From Aquimarina spongiae (GTDB lineage: Bacteria > Bacteroidota > Bacteroidia > Flavobacteriales > Flavobacteriaceae): a DNA stretch of 64,000 bases. Below, one piece after another: positions 8,782-18,079 of the stretch. The translations under genes were made by a program, and so were the position numbers. The DNA is taken from NCBI RefSeq assembly GCF_900141785.1, contig NZ_FQYP01000001.1, forward strand, positions 248,001-312,000. The letters run 5' to 3'. Numbering within the stretch: the stretch's first letter is position 1; the number at the start of each line of letters is the position of its first letter. Below the pieces are notes generated by a model. It worked only from the letters and a program-made list of their open reading frames with translations, searched no databases and was not told where the DNA came from.

Positions 8782-8836
8782 AATTCTGTTTTTAAATTAA
8801 TTGTTGGTTAAACCAATCTTTATGTTAAACGCTCTA

Positions 8837-8866
8837 CAAATTTATACGGATTTATCATTCATGCAA
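8837..8866 (-). promoter_or_regulatory. Promoter of the HU gene
   Basis: On the minus strand: TTG (8864-8866), 19 bp, TAAATTTG (8837-8844). It predicts a leader of about 50 nt, ahead of the ATG at 8781. Confidence 0.65.
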
Positions 8867-8968
8867 GGATTAGCCCAGTAAATACAAGGATTTGTTGATA
8901 ACTCAAGGTGATTGTTAATAAACACGTTAAATTTTTGTAGTTTTTTTATTACCAATTTCATGTGAGCC

Positions 8969-9916
8969 TTATAACATTCGGGCGTCCCTAAAGAAGTTAT
9001 ACCCATTTAAAAGGGCTTTGGCGTCCATAGCCTTCTTTCCAGGTAGTTGAAGTTTGTCAATTAAAATATATCCATCTCGAACAGCTACTTTAATTTTTGA
9101 GTCTTCAACTATGATTTTTCCAATGTCAAAATTGTTGGGCTCTACTACCGAACTTACTCCATATATTTTTACATTTTCTGTCTTTCCATTATTATGCAGC
9201 TCAGACCATGCAGATGGATAAGGAGACAAACCACGAATAAGATTGTGTATAGTGCTCAAATCCTGATGCCAATCGATCTTGGTGTTTTCACGGTTAAGTT
9301 TGTAAGCAGTTTTAAATCGTTCTTCTTTAGGTTGCGATATAAGACGTATATTATCATTTTTAATTGCTTGTATAGTTTCTTCTACCAACAAGGCTCCTTG
9401 TACCATAAGTTTGTCATGTAGTGTCCCAGCTGTATCATTTTCTTCGATAGCTACTTCTTCTTGAAGGATAATCTGACCAGTATCTATTTTCTCATCGATA
9501 AAGAATGTAGTAATGCCGGTTTTCTTCTCTCCATTAATAATAGCCCAATTGATTGGTGCTGCACCTCTATAATCGGGCAGTAAAGAAGCGTGAAGATTAA
9601 AAGTACCGTATTCAGGCATATCCCATACCAATTTAGGTAACATACGAAACGCTACCACAATATTGAGATTTGCGTTTAGTGCTTTTAACTCTTCTAAAAA
9701 CGTTTCGTCCTTTAAATTGGTAGGTTGTAATACTTTTAGATGTTTTGATTGGGCATATTCTTTTACTGCAGAAGCTTTCAGTTTCCTTCCTCTACCTGCA
9801 GGTCTGTCTGGCGCCGTAATAACACCAACCACTTCGTGATTGTTGGCAATAATCTGTTTTAGAGTCTCGACAGCAAAATCGGGAGTCCCCATAAATACGA
9901 TTCGTAATGCTCTCAT
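8969..9916 (-). CDS. fmt: Methionyl-tRNA formyltransferase
   Basis: Fmt transfers a formyl group from 10-formyltetrahydrofolate to initiator Met-tRNA. The 315 residues match the usual length. The N-terminal formyltransferase domain shows RIVFMGTPDFAVETL, the loop PAGRGRKLKASAVKEYA, and the catalytic block NLHASLLPDYRGAAPINWAI with its Asn-x-His. The C-terminal tRNA-binding domain holds GLSPYPSAWS and GYILIDKLQLPGKKAM. It follows recQ by 4 bp and is last in a three-gene run. Confidence 0.97.
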   Translation of the reverse strand: MRALRIVFMGTPDFAVETLKQIIANNHEVVGVITAPDRPAGRGRKLKASAVKEYAQSKHLKVLQPTNLKDETFLEELKALNANLNIVVAFRMLPKLVWDMPEYGTFNLHASLLPDYRGAAPINWAIINGEKKTGITTFFIDEKIDTGQIILQEEVAIEENDTAGTLHDKLMVQGALLVEETIQAIKNDNIRLISQPKEERFKTAYKLNRENTKIDWHQDLSTIHNLIRGLSPYPSAWSELHNNGKTENVKIYGVSSVVEPNNFDIGKIIVEDSKIKVAVRDGYILIDKLQLPGKKAMDAKALLNGYNFFRDARML

Positions 9917-9920
9917 TATT

Positions 9921-11822
9921 TTATACTAGTTGATACTTATTATTATCATTGATCTTAATGATCTGATGTTGATTCATTTCTTGTAATATCTTCAGAAGAA
10001 GTTGTTCAGGATATTCAAGGGTAGTGGTCAATTCCCTTGAAGATAATTGTTTTTCTCGTAATAACCTTATAATATGTTCCTGTATTTTGTGGTGATCATA
10101 TTTTTGCTGCCCTTGTTTCAGCCTTGTGCAATAACTACAAATTCCACAATTCGTAGAAGTTTCTTCTCCAAAATAATGTAAGAGCAAATTGCTTTTACAT
10201 GTCGATTCGTTTTCAGTATATCGAATTATAGCCTCTACCTTTTTTGTCTTAGAAGTATTTTGTGCAGTAATATAGGGTTGTATGCGATGTATGGTTCTTT
10301 CATCCTCTCTTGGAACTAAAAAAATGATTTCGGCATCAGAACGTTTGTAATTAAACTCCAATAATCCCACTTCTTTAAGTTTTTGTAGTACAGAAATAAC
10401 CTCTTGCTCAGGTTTTTCAATTTTTGAAGCAATAAAGGGAATATTGATTTCTACTTCTTCGTCAAAAATTCCACCATAGGAGCGCAGTATGGCTTTCATA
10501 GTTAACTCGCAATCCGGATGGTTATCCAGATAATCCAGCAAATGATTTCCGGTAGTAGTAATGAACAAGCTACTTTTTTTTGTAAAACGTTGCATAAAAC
10601 GTAGCACGCCACAGCGATCCAGTAGTTGAAGCGTGTTGTAAGTGGTTAAAGTATTTAGATCATACGTTTTACAGAAGGAATTAAATTCGAATTGATGCGA
10701 ACTTTGTTCACCTTCTCCATAAGGGATCTGAAAATAGTTGCACAGTTTACGATATACTGTTTTTACAGTTTCAGTATTAGGAAGTACCTTGATAAATTGA
10801 TTATATAGACGATTAGCATCATTATCACTTTTTAGAACAAAAGCGTAAGAGGGTTCTCCATCTCTACCCGCTCTTCCAGCTTCTTGAAAATAACTTTCAA
10901 TGCTCTCTGGAAGTGTATAATGTATAACGGTACGAACATTTGATTTGTCAATTCCCATCCCAAATGCATTGGTGGCAACCATAACTCTAATATCTTCTTT
11001 CATCCATTGATCAAATCGCTGGGTCTTTTGCTCGTTCGAAACACCACCGTGATAATAAGAGGCGGTATAACCCGATCGATGTAGTACCTCACTCAACTCA
11101 ACAGCAGATTTACGATTTCTTACATATACAATGGAAGAACCAGGATATTGATCCAAAATTTGTTTTAAATGAAATATTTTATCATTTACACTTATCACAT
11201 GGTAAGCCAGATTGGATCTGTAAAAAGACTGTTTGAAAATTTTTGGTTGAAAAAGATCCAGTTCCTTGATAATGTCTTCCCGAACACGTTCTGTAGCCGA
11301 AGCAGTTAAGGCTACCATAGGAACAGTAGGGTGTAGGGTCCTTAGTATTGCAATTTTGCGGTAAGTAGGCCTAAAGTCGTTACCCCATTCTGAAATACAA
11401 TGTGCTTCATCAATCGCAATAAGATTGATGTTCATTTGTTTTAGCCGTTCCTTTACAATATCCTGTTGTAAACGTTCTGGAGATAAGTAGAGAAATTTGT
11501 AGTTACCATAAATACAATTATCCAGAAGGGTATCTAGTTCTGTATATTTGATTCCGCTAGGAAGGGCTAAAGCCTTAATACCTTTGCTTTGAAGTCCTTT
11601 GACCTGATCCTGCATCAATGCTACTAGGGGAGATATGACCACACAGATTCCTTCTTTTATAAGGGCAGGTACTTGAAAACAAATGGATTTACCTCCACCA
11701 GTTGGGAGTTGAACAAAAGTATCCTGACCTTCGAGAATAGCATCAACAATATCTTCCTGAAGTGGCCTAAAACCATTGTGATTCCAATATTTTTGTAGTA
11801 TTTGTAACGGAGATGCTGTCAA
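9921..11822 (-). CDS. recQ: RecQ-type ATP-dependent DNA helicase, short form
   Basis: A 3'-5' superfamily 2 helicase for DNA repair and recombination. Motifs: Q-motif region YWNHNGFRPLQEDIV, Walker A TGGGKSICFQ, Walker B DEAHC, ALTASATERV, TNAFGMGIDKSNVR and motif VI QEAGRAGRDGEP. The zinc-binding cysteines are seen as TCKS, then CGICSYC. Downstream of the zinc region there is a winged-helix-like C-terminus (SSRELTTTLEYPEQ) but no recognisable HRDC domain, so it is the short RecQ found beside the full-length paralogue in many Bacteroidota. It overlaps the ATPase gene by 4 bp. Confidence 0.95.
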   Translation of the reverse strand: MTASPLQILQKYWNHNGFRPLQEDIVDAILEGQDTFVQLPTGGGKSICFQVPALIKEGICVVISPLVALMQDQVKGLQSKGIKALALPSGIKYTELDTLLDNCIYGNYKFLYLSPERLQQDIVKERLKQMNINLIAIDEAHCISEWGNDFRPTYRKIAILRTLHPTVPMVALTASATERVREDIIKELDLFQPKIFKQSFYRSNLAYHVISVNDKIFHLKQILDQYPGSSIVYVRNRKSAVELSEVLHRSGYTASYYHGGVSNEQKTQRFDQWMKEDIRVMVATNAFGMGIDKSNVRTVIHYTLPESIESYFQEAGRAGRDGEPSYAFVLKSDNDANRLYNQFIKVLPNTETVKTVYRKLCNYFQIPYGEGEQSSHQFEFNSFCKTYDLNTLTTYNTLQLLDRCGVLRFMQRFTKKSSLFITTTGNHLLDYLDNHPDCELTMKAILRSYGGIFDEEVEINIPFIASKIEKPEQEVISVLQKLKEVGLLEFNYKRSDAEIIFLVPREDERTIHRIQPYITAQNTSKTKKVEAIIRYTENESTCKSNLLLHYFGEETSTNCGICSYCTRLKQGQQKYDHHKIQEHIIRLLREKQLSSRELTTTLEYPEQLLLKILQEMNQHQIIKINDNNKYQLV

Positions 11823-12382
11823 TCTAATTTTATGGTGTTAAGAATAAAATTGTTGCGTTCCTCAACTGTTCCAAAAGGAACTTCTATACAATTGTATCCT
11901 AATTTGGTATAGGTATTTACTAAATGATGATGAATGTCTTGTGCTTGTTCGAAAGTTTCGAAGCGCTCTTCGTCGGTCACATAGATTTCTTTCCACGGAG
12001 GCAGTATAAATATATGATCGTATACATATTTTTTACTTTCGTTGATAAAATGATCCTCATACGATTGCCCAAAATAATCCATGTAAGCGAGAACGTCGGG
12101 GATACCCCTGTCATAAAATAAAACCTTGTCCTGCTTGTCGCCTGCATCAACAAATTGCTTTATTCTGGCATTAAGTATGGTTGTATTGAATTGGTAAGGA
12201 TCAGAAACGGATACAATGGGATTAGAAACGATACTATCTGATCCATTGGTTAGTTTAGCTTCTTGAGTCATCGCTCGAATAACTTCATGAAAACAAAAAA
12301 AATGAGATGCTTCCAGTTTTAAAATGATAGAGGTTTTACCTGTACCGGGCGCTCCTGTAATAACTATTCTTTTCTTTGTCAA
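11819..12382 (-). CDS. AAA family P-loop ATPase/kinase (AAA_28-like)
   Basis: The 187-residue protein starts MTKKRIVITGAPGTGKTS, with the Walker A GAPGTGKT at residues 10-17. It continues with VLFYDRGIPDVLAYMDYFG, a DRG segment typical of the AAA_28 and NadR-kinase-like families, and ends with a helical part. These families often phosphorylate small nucleoside-like substrates, but the substrate here is unknown. The first gene of the run with recQ and fmt; the 4-bp overlap with recQ suggests translational coupling. Confidence 0.8.
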   Translation of the reverse strand: MTKKRIVITGAPGTGKTSIILKLEASHFFCFHEVIRAMTQEAKLTNGSDSIVSNPIVSVSDPYQFNTTILNARIKQFVDAGDKQDKVLFYDRGIPDVLAYMDYFGQSYEDHFINESKKYVYDHIFILPPWKEIYVTDEERFETFEQAQDIHHHLVNTYTKLGYNCIEVPFGTVEERNNFILNTIKLD

Positions 12383-12561
12383 AGGAATGATTTTGATACA
12401 AATTTCGGAATTATAAAAGGAATATGAAAATACTATTAACAGAACTATAAAGGTCTGTTAAAGTTGAATTTCTCAAGATTATTTTTTACTACCTTCAAAT
12501 GCTATTGTCTCTAAATAGCCTTATTTAGACTAGTTAAAAACTAACACTAAAATTAAAACAC

Positions 12562-13023
12562 ATGCCGGTTTACAATCTAAAAATTAATGGAAAGTCTCAT
12601 TCCGTAGAGGCCGATCAGGATACACCTCTACTTTGGGTGCTTAGAGATCATTTAAACATGGTAGGAACCAAGTTTGGCTGTGGTATTGGTCAATGTGGTG
12701 CTTGCACTGTGCACGTTGACGGATCCGCAACAAGAAGTTGCCTACTACAGGTATCTAATGTTGAAGAAATGGAAATTACTACGATCGAAGGAATTTCTGA
12801 AGATGGTTCACATCCTGTACAACAGGCATGGAAAGAAGTGGATGTACCACAATGTGGATATTGCCAGGCAGGACAAATTATGTCTGCTACAGCCTTTCTT
12901 AATGAAAATAAGAATCCTTCCAAATCGGAAATTAGAGATGCTATGAGTGGTAATATCTGTAGATGCGCATCATACAATAGAATCGAGAGAGCCGTAGAGC
13001 AGGCTGCAAGTAAAATGAGCTAA
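12562..13023 (+). CDS. (2Fe-2S)-binding subunit of a molybdenum hydroxylase (IorA type)
   Basis: The small electron-transfer subunit, 153 residues. The plant-type 2Fe-2S site is CGIGQCGACTVHVDG with a fourth Cys in SCLLQV. The second, C-terminal cluster is held by CGYCQAG and CRCASYNRI. No FAD domain is encoded nearby, which points to the two-subunit isoquinoline 1-oxidoreductase-like class, where electrons leave via cytochrome or quinone. The protein lacks its own signal peptide, so it probably crosses the membrane with the Tat-dependent partner encoded 19 bp downstream. Confidence 0.93.
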   Translation: MPVYNLKINGKSHSVEADQDTPLLWVLRDHLNMVGTKFGCGIGQCGACTVHVDGSATRSCLLQVSNVEEMEITTIEGISEDGSHPVQQAWKEVDVPQCGYCQAGQIMSATAFLNENKNPSKSEIRDAMSGNICRCASYNRIERAVEQAASKMS

Positions 13024-13042
13024 CCCAATAAAACCAACAACA

Positions 13043-15196
13043 ATGAAACAAATCGTATCATCTTCTTTTAGCAGGAGATCATTTATAAAAACTTCGGCAT
13101 TAGCTGGGGGAGGAATGTTAATTGGGTTTAACTTATTTCAAGCATGTAAACCCGAAGCTACTCCGCCCGTTGATGTGTCACAATTGAACTTTAACGACTT
13201 TAATGCGTTTATCAAAATAGCAGATAATGGTATGGTAACTATTTTTTCTCCTAATCCCGAAATAGGACAAGGAGTAAAAACATCGATGCCAATGCTTATT
13301 GCAGAAGAGCTGGATGTGGCCTGGGATAATGTACATGTAGTTCAGGGAGCACTGGATACCAAAAATTTCACACGTCAAGTAGCAGGGGGGAGTCAATCAT
13401 TGCGATTTGGTTGGGAGCCTTTGCGCCAAACCGGAGCCACAGCTCGGCAAATGTTGATCAATGCTGCTGCGGCGAAATGGGGAGTAGATCCTTCAACATG
13501 TACTACAGATAATGGAGTGATTACCAACACCAATGGAGATAAACTGGGATATGGAGAAGTGGTAAAACAAGCTGCAACACTTCCTGTTCCAGAGAATGTA
13601 ACTCTGAAAGATCCTAAAGATTTTAATATCATCGGGAAGGATATTCAAAATGTAGATATCGACAATATCATTACCGGGAAACCGCTCTTCGGATTGGATT
13701 ATAAAGAAGAAGGTATGATGTATGCCGTAGTGTTACGACCTCCTTCTTTTGGAAAAACTTTGAAAGATTTTGATGCATCAGGAGCCAAAGCTATTTCTGG
13801 AGTTCAGGATGTGATCAAATTTGGAGATAAGATTGCTGTGTTGGCTAACAATACCTGGACCGCGATGAAAGGTAAAAAGGCGCTAACTGCCAATTGGGAG
13901 TCTGATGCGAAGCTAGAAAGCACTGAAGGACATGATAAAATCCTTACAGATCTATTAAATGGTAAGGAGTTCAATACCATGAGAGCTGATGGTGATGTGA
14001 AAAAAGCATTTGCAGAAGCGGATCAAGTAATTGAGAGAACGTATGATTCACCTTTCTTACCACACAACTGTATGGAGCCAATGAACTTTTTTGCGGACGT
14101 AACTGCAGATAAAGTGCGTTTGGTAGGACCTATACAAACTCCTGCGGGTACCGCCAGAAGAGTTGCAGAATTGTTGGAGAGGGATCCAGAGCAGGTTTCG
14201 GTAGAAATGACTCGTATGGGAGGAGGTTTTGGAAGGCGATTGTATGGAGACTTTGCCTTAGAAGCCGCCGAAATTTCTAAACTCGCTCAAAAACCAGTAA
14301 AAGTTGTGTATTCTCGAGAGGATGATATGAGTGCAGGGATTTATCGTCCAGCTATAAAGTATAGAATTAGTGCATCTGTCAAAGATGGTAAGATCACAGG
14401 ATATCATCTCAAAGAAGCTTCTATCAACTCTAATATGTATGGTCTTATTCCTAATTTTTTCCCGGCAGGAGCTGTTGATAATTATCAGGTAGACGTAGCC
14501 AATTATCAAAGTAAGATAACCACAGGAGCTTGGCGTGCGCCGTACACCAATTTCTTATCATTTGCAGAGCAGAGCTTCTTTGATGAAATAGCAGAAATTT
14601 TAGAGGTAGACCGAATTCAACTTAGATTAGATTTACTTCAAAATGTAAAGGGGACTACAGATGATAGAATCCAATATTCTCCTGAACGTCTCGAAAATGT
14701 AATTAAAGTAGCTGTAGATAAATCTGGATGGGGTAAAGCTCAAGAAGGAGTTTACCAGGGGTTTAGTGCCTATTATTGTCATAACACTCACGTGGCAGAA
14801 GTTGCAGATGTAGTATTAGAAAATGATGTGCCCGTAGTCAAAAAAGTGACCTGTGTGGTAGACTGTGGAATTGTAGTGAATCCTTTGGGAGCAAAAAATC
14901 AAATAGAAGGAGGAGTGCTAGATGGTATTGGTCATGCCATGTATGGAGATTTCTCTTTTACGGATGGAGCACCAGATGCCAAAAACTTCAATGCATATCG
15001 TTTAATACGTATGAATGAAACTCCAGTAGTAGAAACGCATTTTATTGAAAACGATATTGCGCCTACAGGTTTAGGAGAACCTGCGTTACCTCCTGCAGGA
15101 GCAGCAGTGGCAAATGCCATAAAAGCCGCAAAAGGAATACGTTTGTATAAGCAGCCTTTTGTAAAACATATGAATGTAAAAGCGCCGCTAGGATAG
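13043..15196 (+). CDS. Molybdenum hydroxylase large subunit (IorB / xanthine dehydrogenase family), Tat-exported
   Basis: The 717-residue molybdopterin-cytosine-dinucleotide-binding subunit. The N-terminus has a Tat motif, SRRSFIKTSALAGGGML, and then LFQAC, which could be a lipobox. Molybdopterin and active-site motifs seen: AGGSQSLRFG, RMGGGFGRRLYGD, GAWRAPYTNF and the catalytic Glu in TGLGEPALPPAGAAVANA near the C-terminus. Family members hydroxylate N-heterocycles or oxidise aldehydes; the substrate is unknown here. The gene lies between the 2Fe-2S subunit and XdhC (7-bp gap), so the operon carries its own cofactor-maturation proteins. Confidence 0.93.
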   Translation: MKQIVSSSFSRRSFIKTSALAGGGMLIGFNLFQACKPEATPPVDVSQLNFNDFNAFIKIADNGMVTIFSPNPEIGQGVKTSMPMLIAEELDVAWDNVHVVQGALDTKNFTRQVAGGSQSLRFGWEPLRQTGATARQMLINAAAAKWGVDPSTCTTDNGVITNTNGDKLGYGEVVKQAATLPVPENVTLKDPKDFNIIGKDIQNVDIDNIITGKPLFGLDYKEEGMMYAVVLRPPSFGKTLKDFDASGAKAISGVQDVIKFGDKIAVLANNTWTAMKGKKALTANWESDAKLESTEGHDKILTDLLNGKEFNTMRADGDVKKAFAEADQVIERTYDSPFLPHNCMEPMNFFADVTADKVRLVGPIQTPAGTARRVAELLERDPEQVSVEMTRMGGGFGRRLYGDFALEAAEISKLAQKPVKVVYSREDDMSAGIYRPAIKYRISASVKDGKITGYHLKEASINSNMYGLIPNFFPAGAVDNYQVDVANYQSKITTGAWRAPYTNFLSFAEQSFFDEIAEILEVDRIQLRLDLLQNVKGTTDDRIQYSPERLENVIKVAVDKSGWGKAQEGVYQGFSAYYCHNTHVAEVADVVLENDVPVVKKVTCVVDCGIVVNPLGAKNQIEGGVLDGIGHAMYGDFSFTDGAPDAKNFNAYRLIRMNETPVVETHFIENDIAPTGLGEPALPPAGAAVANAIKAAKGIRLYKQPFVKHMNVKAPLG

Positions 15197-15203
15197 TCTA
15201 TTT

Positions 15204-16265
15204 ATGACACACGAGTTTAAAGAAATTATTCAGTCATATCAAATTGCGAAACAGAAAGGCATTCCTGCTGTTATGGCTACGGTAGTAGATGTAGAAGGTT
15301 CATCGTATCGTAGACCTGGAGTAGGAATGCTTATCCTGAAAAACGGTAAAACCGTTGGAGCAGTGAGTGGAGGATGTGTGGAGAAAGAGGTTTTGAGACA
15401 ATCTCAATCTGTTTTTGATACGCATATTCCCAAAATAATGACTTATGACGGTAAATACCGTTTGGGTTGTGAAGGATTACTGTATATTCTTATTGAGCCT
15501 TTTGATATTGACGATAATGGATTGCAATCCATAGAACAACGTCTTTTTTCCAGAATTCCGTTTCAAATCAATTCTATTTTCTCAAAAGAGATCACTCAAG
15601 GCTCTTTTATGAGATCAATCCTTACTTTTCATAATGGCGAGAAATTTAGTTTTTATCAATCTTCGGGAGAAGTAGTTCCCGTCCTTCAGGAAGATGAATA
15701 TGAGAGTTTTGAAAGAGAAATGCTTCCTTGTTTCCGGTTAGTTATTATAGGAGCAGAACATGATGCTGAGGCCTTGTGTGCACTCTCTAATGCAACCGGG
15801 TGGGAAGTCGAGGTGATTTGTTCTCCCAACGCTCCAAAAGAGCTGTCTGATTTTCCGGGAGCTACAAAAATACATGCTTTGGCACCAGATTCACTAGAAA
15901 TAACACATCCTGATCTACAAACGGCAATAGTATTGATGACTCACAATTTTGCCAAGGATTTGTTGTATTTACAAAAGTTAAAGGATCTGCGAGTAGCCTA
16001 TATCGGATTACTTGGACCGGCCAGACGTAGAGAAAAACTGTTATCCGCTTTGATAGAATATTTCCCAGATCTGGATGATGAATTTATGGAAATCATTCAT
16101 GGACCAGCAGGGTTAAATCTTGGAGCAGAAACACCACAGGAAATTGCAATTTCTATTATTGCAGAGATCCTTTCGGTAATCAGAAATCAGGAGCCCATAC
16201 CTTTGCAAGCCAAAAAAGGAGCCATACATGATGATCCTAAAAGAAAAAAACTAGATGCTATCTAA
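15204..16265 (+). CDS. XdhC/CoxI family molybdenum-cofactor maturation protein
   Basis: XdhC-type proteins bind the molybdenum cofactor, help its sulfuration and pass it to the hydroxylase. The 353 residues show the N-terminal XdhC part (ATVVDVEGSSYRRPGVGMLI, then AVSGGCVEKEV) and the C-terminal Rossmann part (CFRLVIIGAEHDAEAL, then YIGLLGPARRREKLL and IHGPAGLNLGAETPQEIAISI). The 7-bp gap to the large subunit and the 11-bp overlap with the next gene make it part of the operon. Confidence 0.93.
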   Translation: MTHEFKEIIQSYQIAKQKGIPAVMATVVDVEGSSYRRPGVGMLILKNGKTVGAVSGGCVEKEVLRQSQSVFDTHIPKIMTYDGKYRLGCEGLLYILIEPFDIDDNGLQSIEQRLFSRIPFQINSIFSKEITQGSFMRSILTFHNGEKFSFYQSSGEVVPVLQEDEYESFEREMLPCFRLVIIGAEHDAEALCALSNATGWEVEVICSPNAPKELSDFPGATKIHALAPDSLEITHPDLQTAIVLMTHNFAKDLLYLQKLKDLRVAYIGLLGPARRREKLLSALIEYFPDLDDEFMEIIHGPAGLNLGAETPQEIAISIIAEILSVIRNQEPIPLQAKKGAIHDDPKRKKLDAI

Positions 16266-16881
16266 ATCTGAGAACGGCATTACTCATGTCATTCTTGCTG
16301 CTGGAGCTTCTACAAGAATGGGAGAGCCAAAACAACTATTACCCTGGAATTCCTCCACGCTTATTGAACATGCTATTGCGCAATCATTAGCCGTAAACAA
16401 TAATAAAACTTTTGTTGTTTTGGGAGCTCATTACGATTTGATTTATCAAAAAATAAGTCACTTACCTATTGCTATTATTCATAATCTAGATTGGGAATCT
16501 GGTATGGGTTCTTCAATAAGCAAGGCGATTACTGTTATTTTACAGGAAAATACATCTTGTGATGGTGTTTTAATTTCGTTAGCAGATCAACCTTTAATAG
16601 ATGCTAAACACTTGACATCCTTGACACAAATTTTTGAGCAGCAGAAACATAAAATCGTAGCATCTGGTTTCGAAGGATTATACGGTGTACCAGCTATTTT
16701 TTCTAACAACATTTTTAAAGAATTGCAGGAGTTGAACAAGGATTTTGGTGCTCGAAAGATTATAAAGAAATACAAGGATGCTTTAGCTGTTGTTGATGCA
16801 TCTGCTATAAGCGTAGATATAGATACTAAAATACAGTATAACGAAATGATAGCAAGACATTTTCCTAAAGGAAATAATTAG
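16255..16881 (+). CDS. MocA-like molybdenum cofactor cytidylyltransferase
   Basis: A 208-residue nucleotidyltransferase of the MobA/MocA family. The signature loop LAAGASTRMGEPKQLLPW is at residues 14-31, and the metal-binding SLADQPLID sits near residue 105. In this family it turns Mo-molybdopterin into the CMP-linked form needed by xanthine-oxidase-type enzymes, which fits its operon partner. Overlaps xdhC by 11 bp. Guanylyltransferase (MobA) activity is less likely in this context. Confidence 0.88.
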   Translation: MLSKSENGITHVILAAGASTRMGEPKQLLPWNSSTLIEHAIAQSLAVNNNKTFVVLGAHYDLIYQKISHLPIAIIHNLDWESGMGSSISKAITVILQENTSCDGVLISLADQPLIDAKHLTSLTQIFEQQKHKIVASGFEGLYGVPAIFSNNIFKELQELNKDFGARKIIKKYKDALAVVDASAISVDIDTKIQYNEMIARHFPKGNN

Positions 16882-16914
16882 TTTCTCTGCTTCGGTAATG
16901 TAAATCTTAAACCT

Positions 16915-16922
16915 TATCTTTG
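16915..16922 (+). promoter_or_regulatory. Possible -7 box before the DUF493 gene
   Basis: TATCTTTG fits the Bacteroidota -7 consensus and lies 27 bp before the ATG. No clear TTG box is seen at -33. Confidence 0.35.
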
Positions 16923-16948
16923 GCCAAAATTTTGCTTAGGATAAGAAT

Positions 16949-17233
16949 ATGAAAGATTCTGAAGAATTTTATAAAAAATTAAAAGCGCAATTGGCCGATA
17001 CAGCATTATGGCCAACTACATATTTATACAAGTTTATTGTTCCTACAGAAGATGATAAAATTCAGCAAATTGAAGCTATTTTTGATAATTTGGGAGCAGT
17101 GATCAGTACCAAACAATCTAAGAATGGTAAATACACTAGTGTTTCCATAAATGTAAGGATGAAAAATCCAGATCAGGTTATTCTTAAATACAAAGAGGTT
17201 GCTGAAAAGGTAGAGGGAGTCATTTCTTTATAA
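16949..17233 (+). CDS. DUF493 family protein (YbeD-like)
   Basis: A 94-residue cytosolic protein with the DUF493/YbeD layout: short helix, WPTTYLYKFIVPTEDDKIQQI, then KYTSVSINVRMKNPDQV and a closing helix ending EGVISL. The fold is ACT-like in solved homologues. The function is unknown. It comes 67 bp after mocA but has a promoter-like box of its own, so it may be a separate unit. Confidence 0.88.
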   Translation: MKDSEEFYKKLKAQLADTALWPTTYLYKFIVPTEDDKIQQIEAIFDNLGAVISTKQSKNGKYTSVSINVRMKNPDQVILKYKEVAEKVEGVISL

Positions 17234-17391
17234 CCTAAAAATCATTAGATCATTTGTTCAAGAAGATAGTAATATCCTCTTTTATTTTGCGTTTTTAAAC
17301 TAGCATACTTATTTTATTTTAGTATTTTGCGGGACGAATTATTTTTGCTTCACGATAGGAAGAGGATAACTTCACTGTTTATTTACAATTT

Positions 17392-18030
17392 ATGGATATT
17401 AATAATTTAGAATACAATACTGAGCGTGAAAAGCTCATTATTCCGGAGTATGGGCGTCATTTACAGAAAATGATTAATCATGCAGTAACGATTGAAGATA
17501 GAGACGAAAGGAATAAAGTTGCAAAATCAATTATTGCGGTTATGGGAAATCTTCAACCGCACTTACGTGATGTACCAGAATTTCAGCATAAGCTATGGGA
17601 TCAATTGGTGATCATGAGTGATTTTAAACTGGATGTAGATGCTCCATTTCCAATTTTAACAAAGGAAAAGCTTCAGGAACGTCCAGAACCGTTGGAATAT
17701 CCTCAAAACTTTCCAAAATATCGTTTCTACGGAAATAATATCAAGAGAATGATTGACGTCGCAAACAGCTGGGAAGAAGGAGACCTTAAAACTGCCTTGG
17801 TATATACGATAGCCAATCATATGAAAAAATGTTATCTCAACTGGAACAAAGATACCGTTGAAGATAGCGTGATATTTGATCATTTATTTGAATTGAGTGA
17901 CGGAAAGATCAATCTGATCGGAAGTAGTGAAGATCTAACAGATTCGTCAAATTTAATGAGAGGTAAGAAGAAAAAACACTCTAGCGGAGGTAAGAAGAAC
18001 TATCGCAGCCGAGGAAAGAAAAGATACTAG
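17392..18030 (+). CDS. DUF4290 domain protein
   Basis: A 212-residue conserved Bacteroidota protein, almost always next to murA. The body is helical and acidic (EYNTEREKLIIPEYGRHLQKM at the start; FPKYRFYGNNIKRMID in the middle). It ends in a basic tail, RGKKKKHSSGGKKNYRSRGKKRY, which could bind nucleic acid or the membrane. It starts 49 bp before murA in the same direction, so they are probably co-transcribed. Function is unknown. Confidence 0.88.
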   Translation: MDINNLEYNTEREKLIIPEYGRHLQKMINHAVTIEDRDERNKVAKSIIAVMGNLQPHLRDVPEFQHKLWDQLVIMSDFKLDVDAPFPILTKEKLQERPEPLEYPQNFPKYRFYGNNIKRMIDVANSWEEGDLKTALVYTIANHMKKCYLNWNKDTVEDSVIFDHLFELSDGKINLIGSSEDLTDSSNLMRGKKKKHSSGGKKNYRSRGKKRY

Positions 18031-18079
18031 TTTTTATACAACCCAACTACAATACTAACCACTAATTTTCGACAACTAC

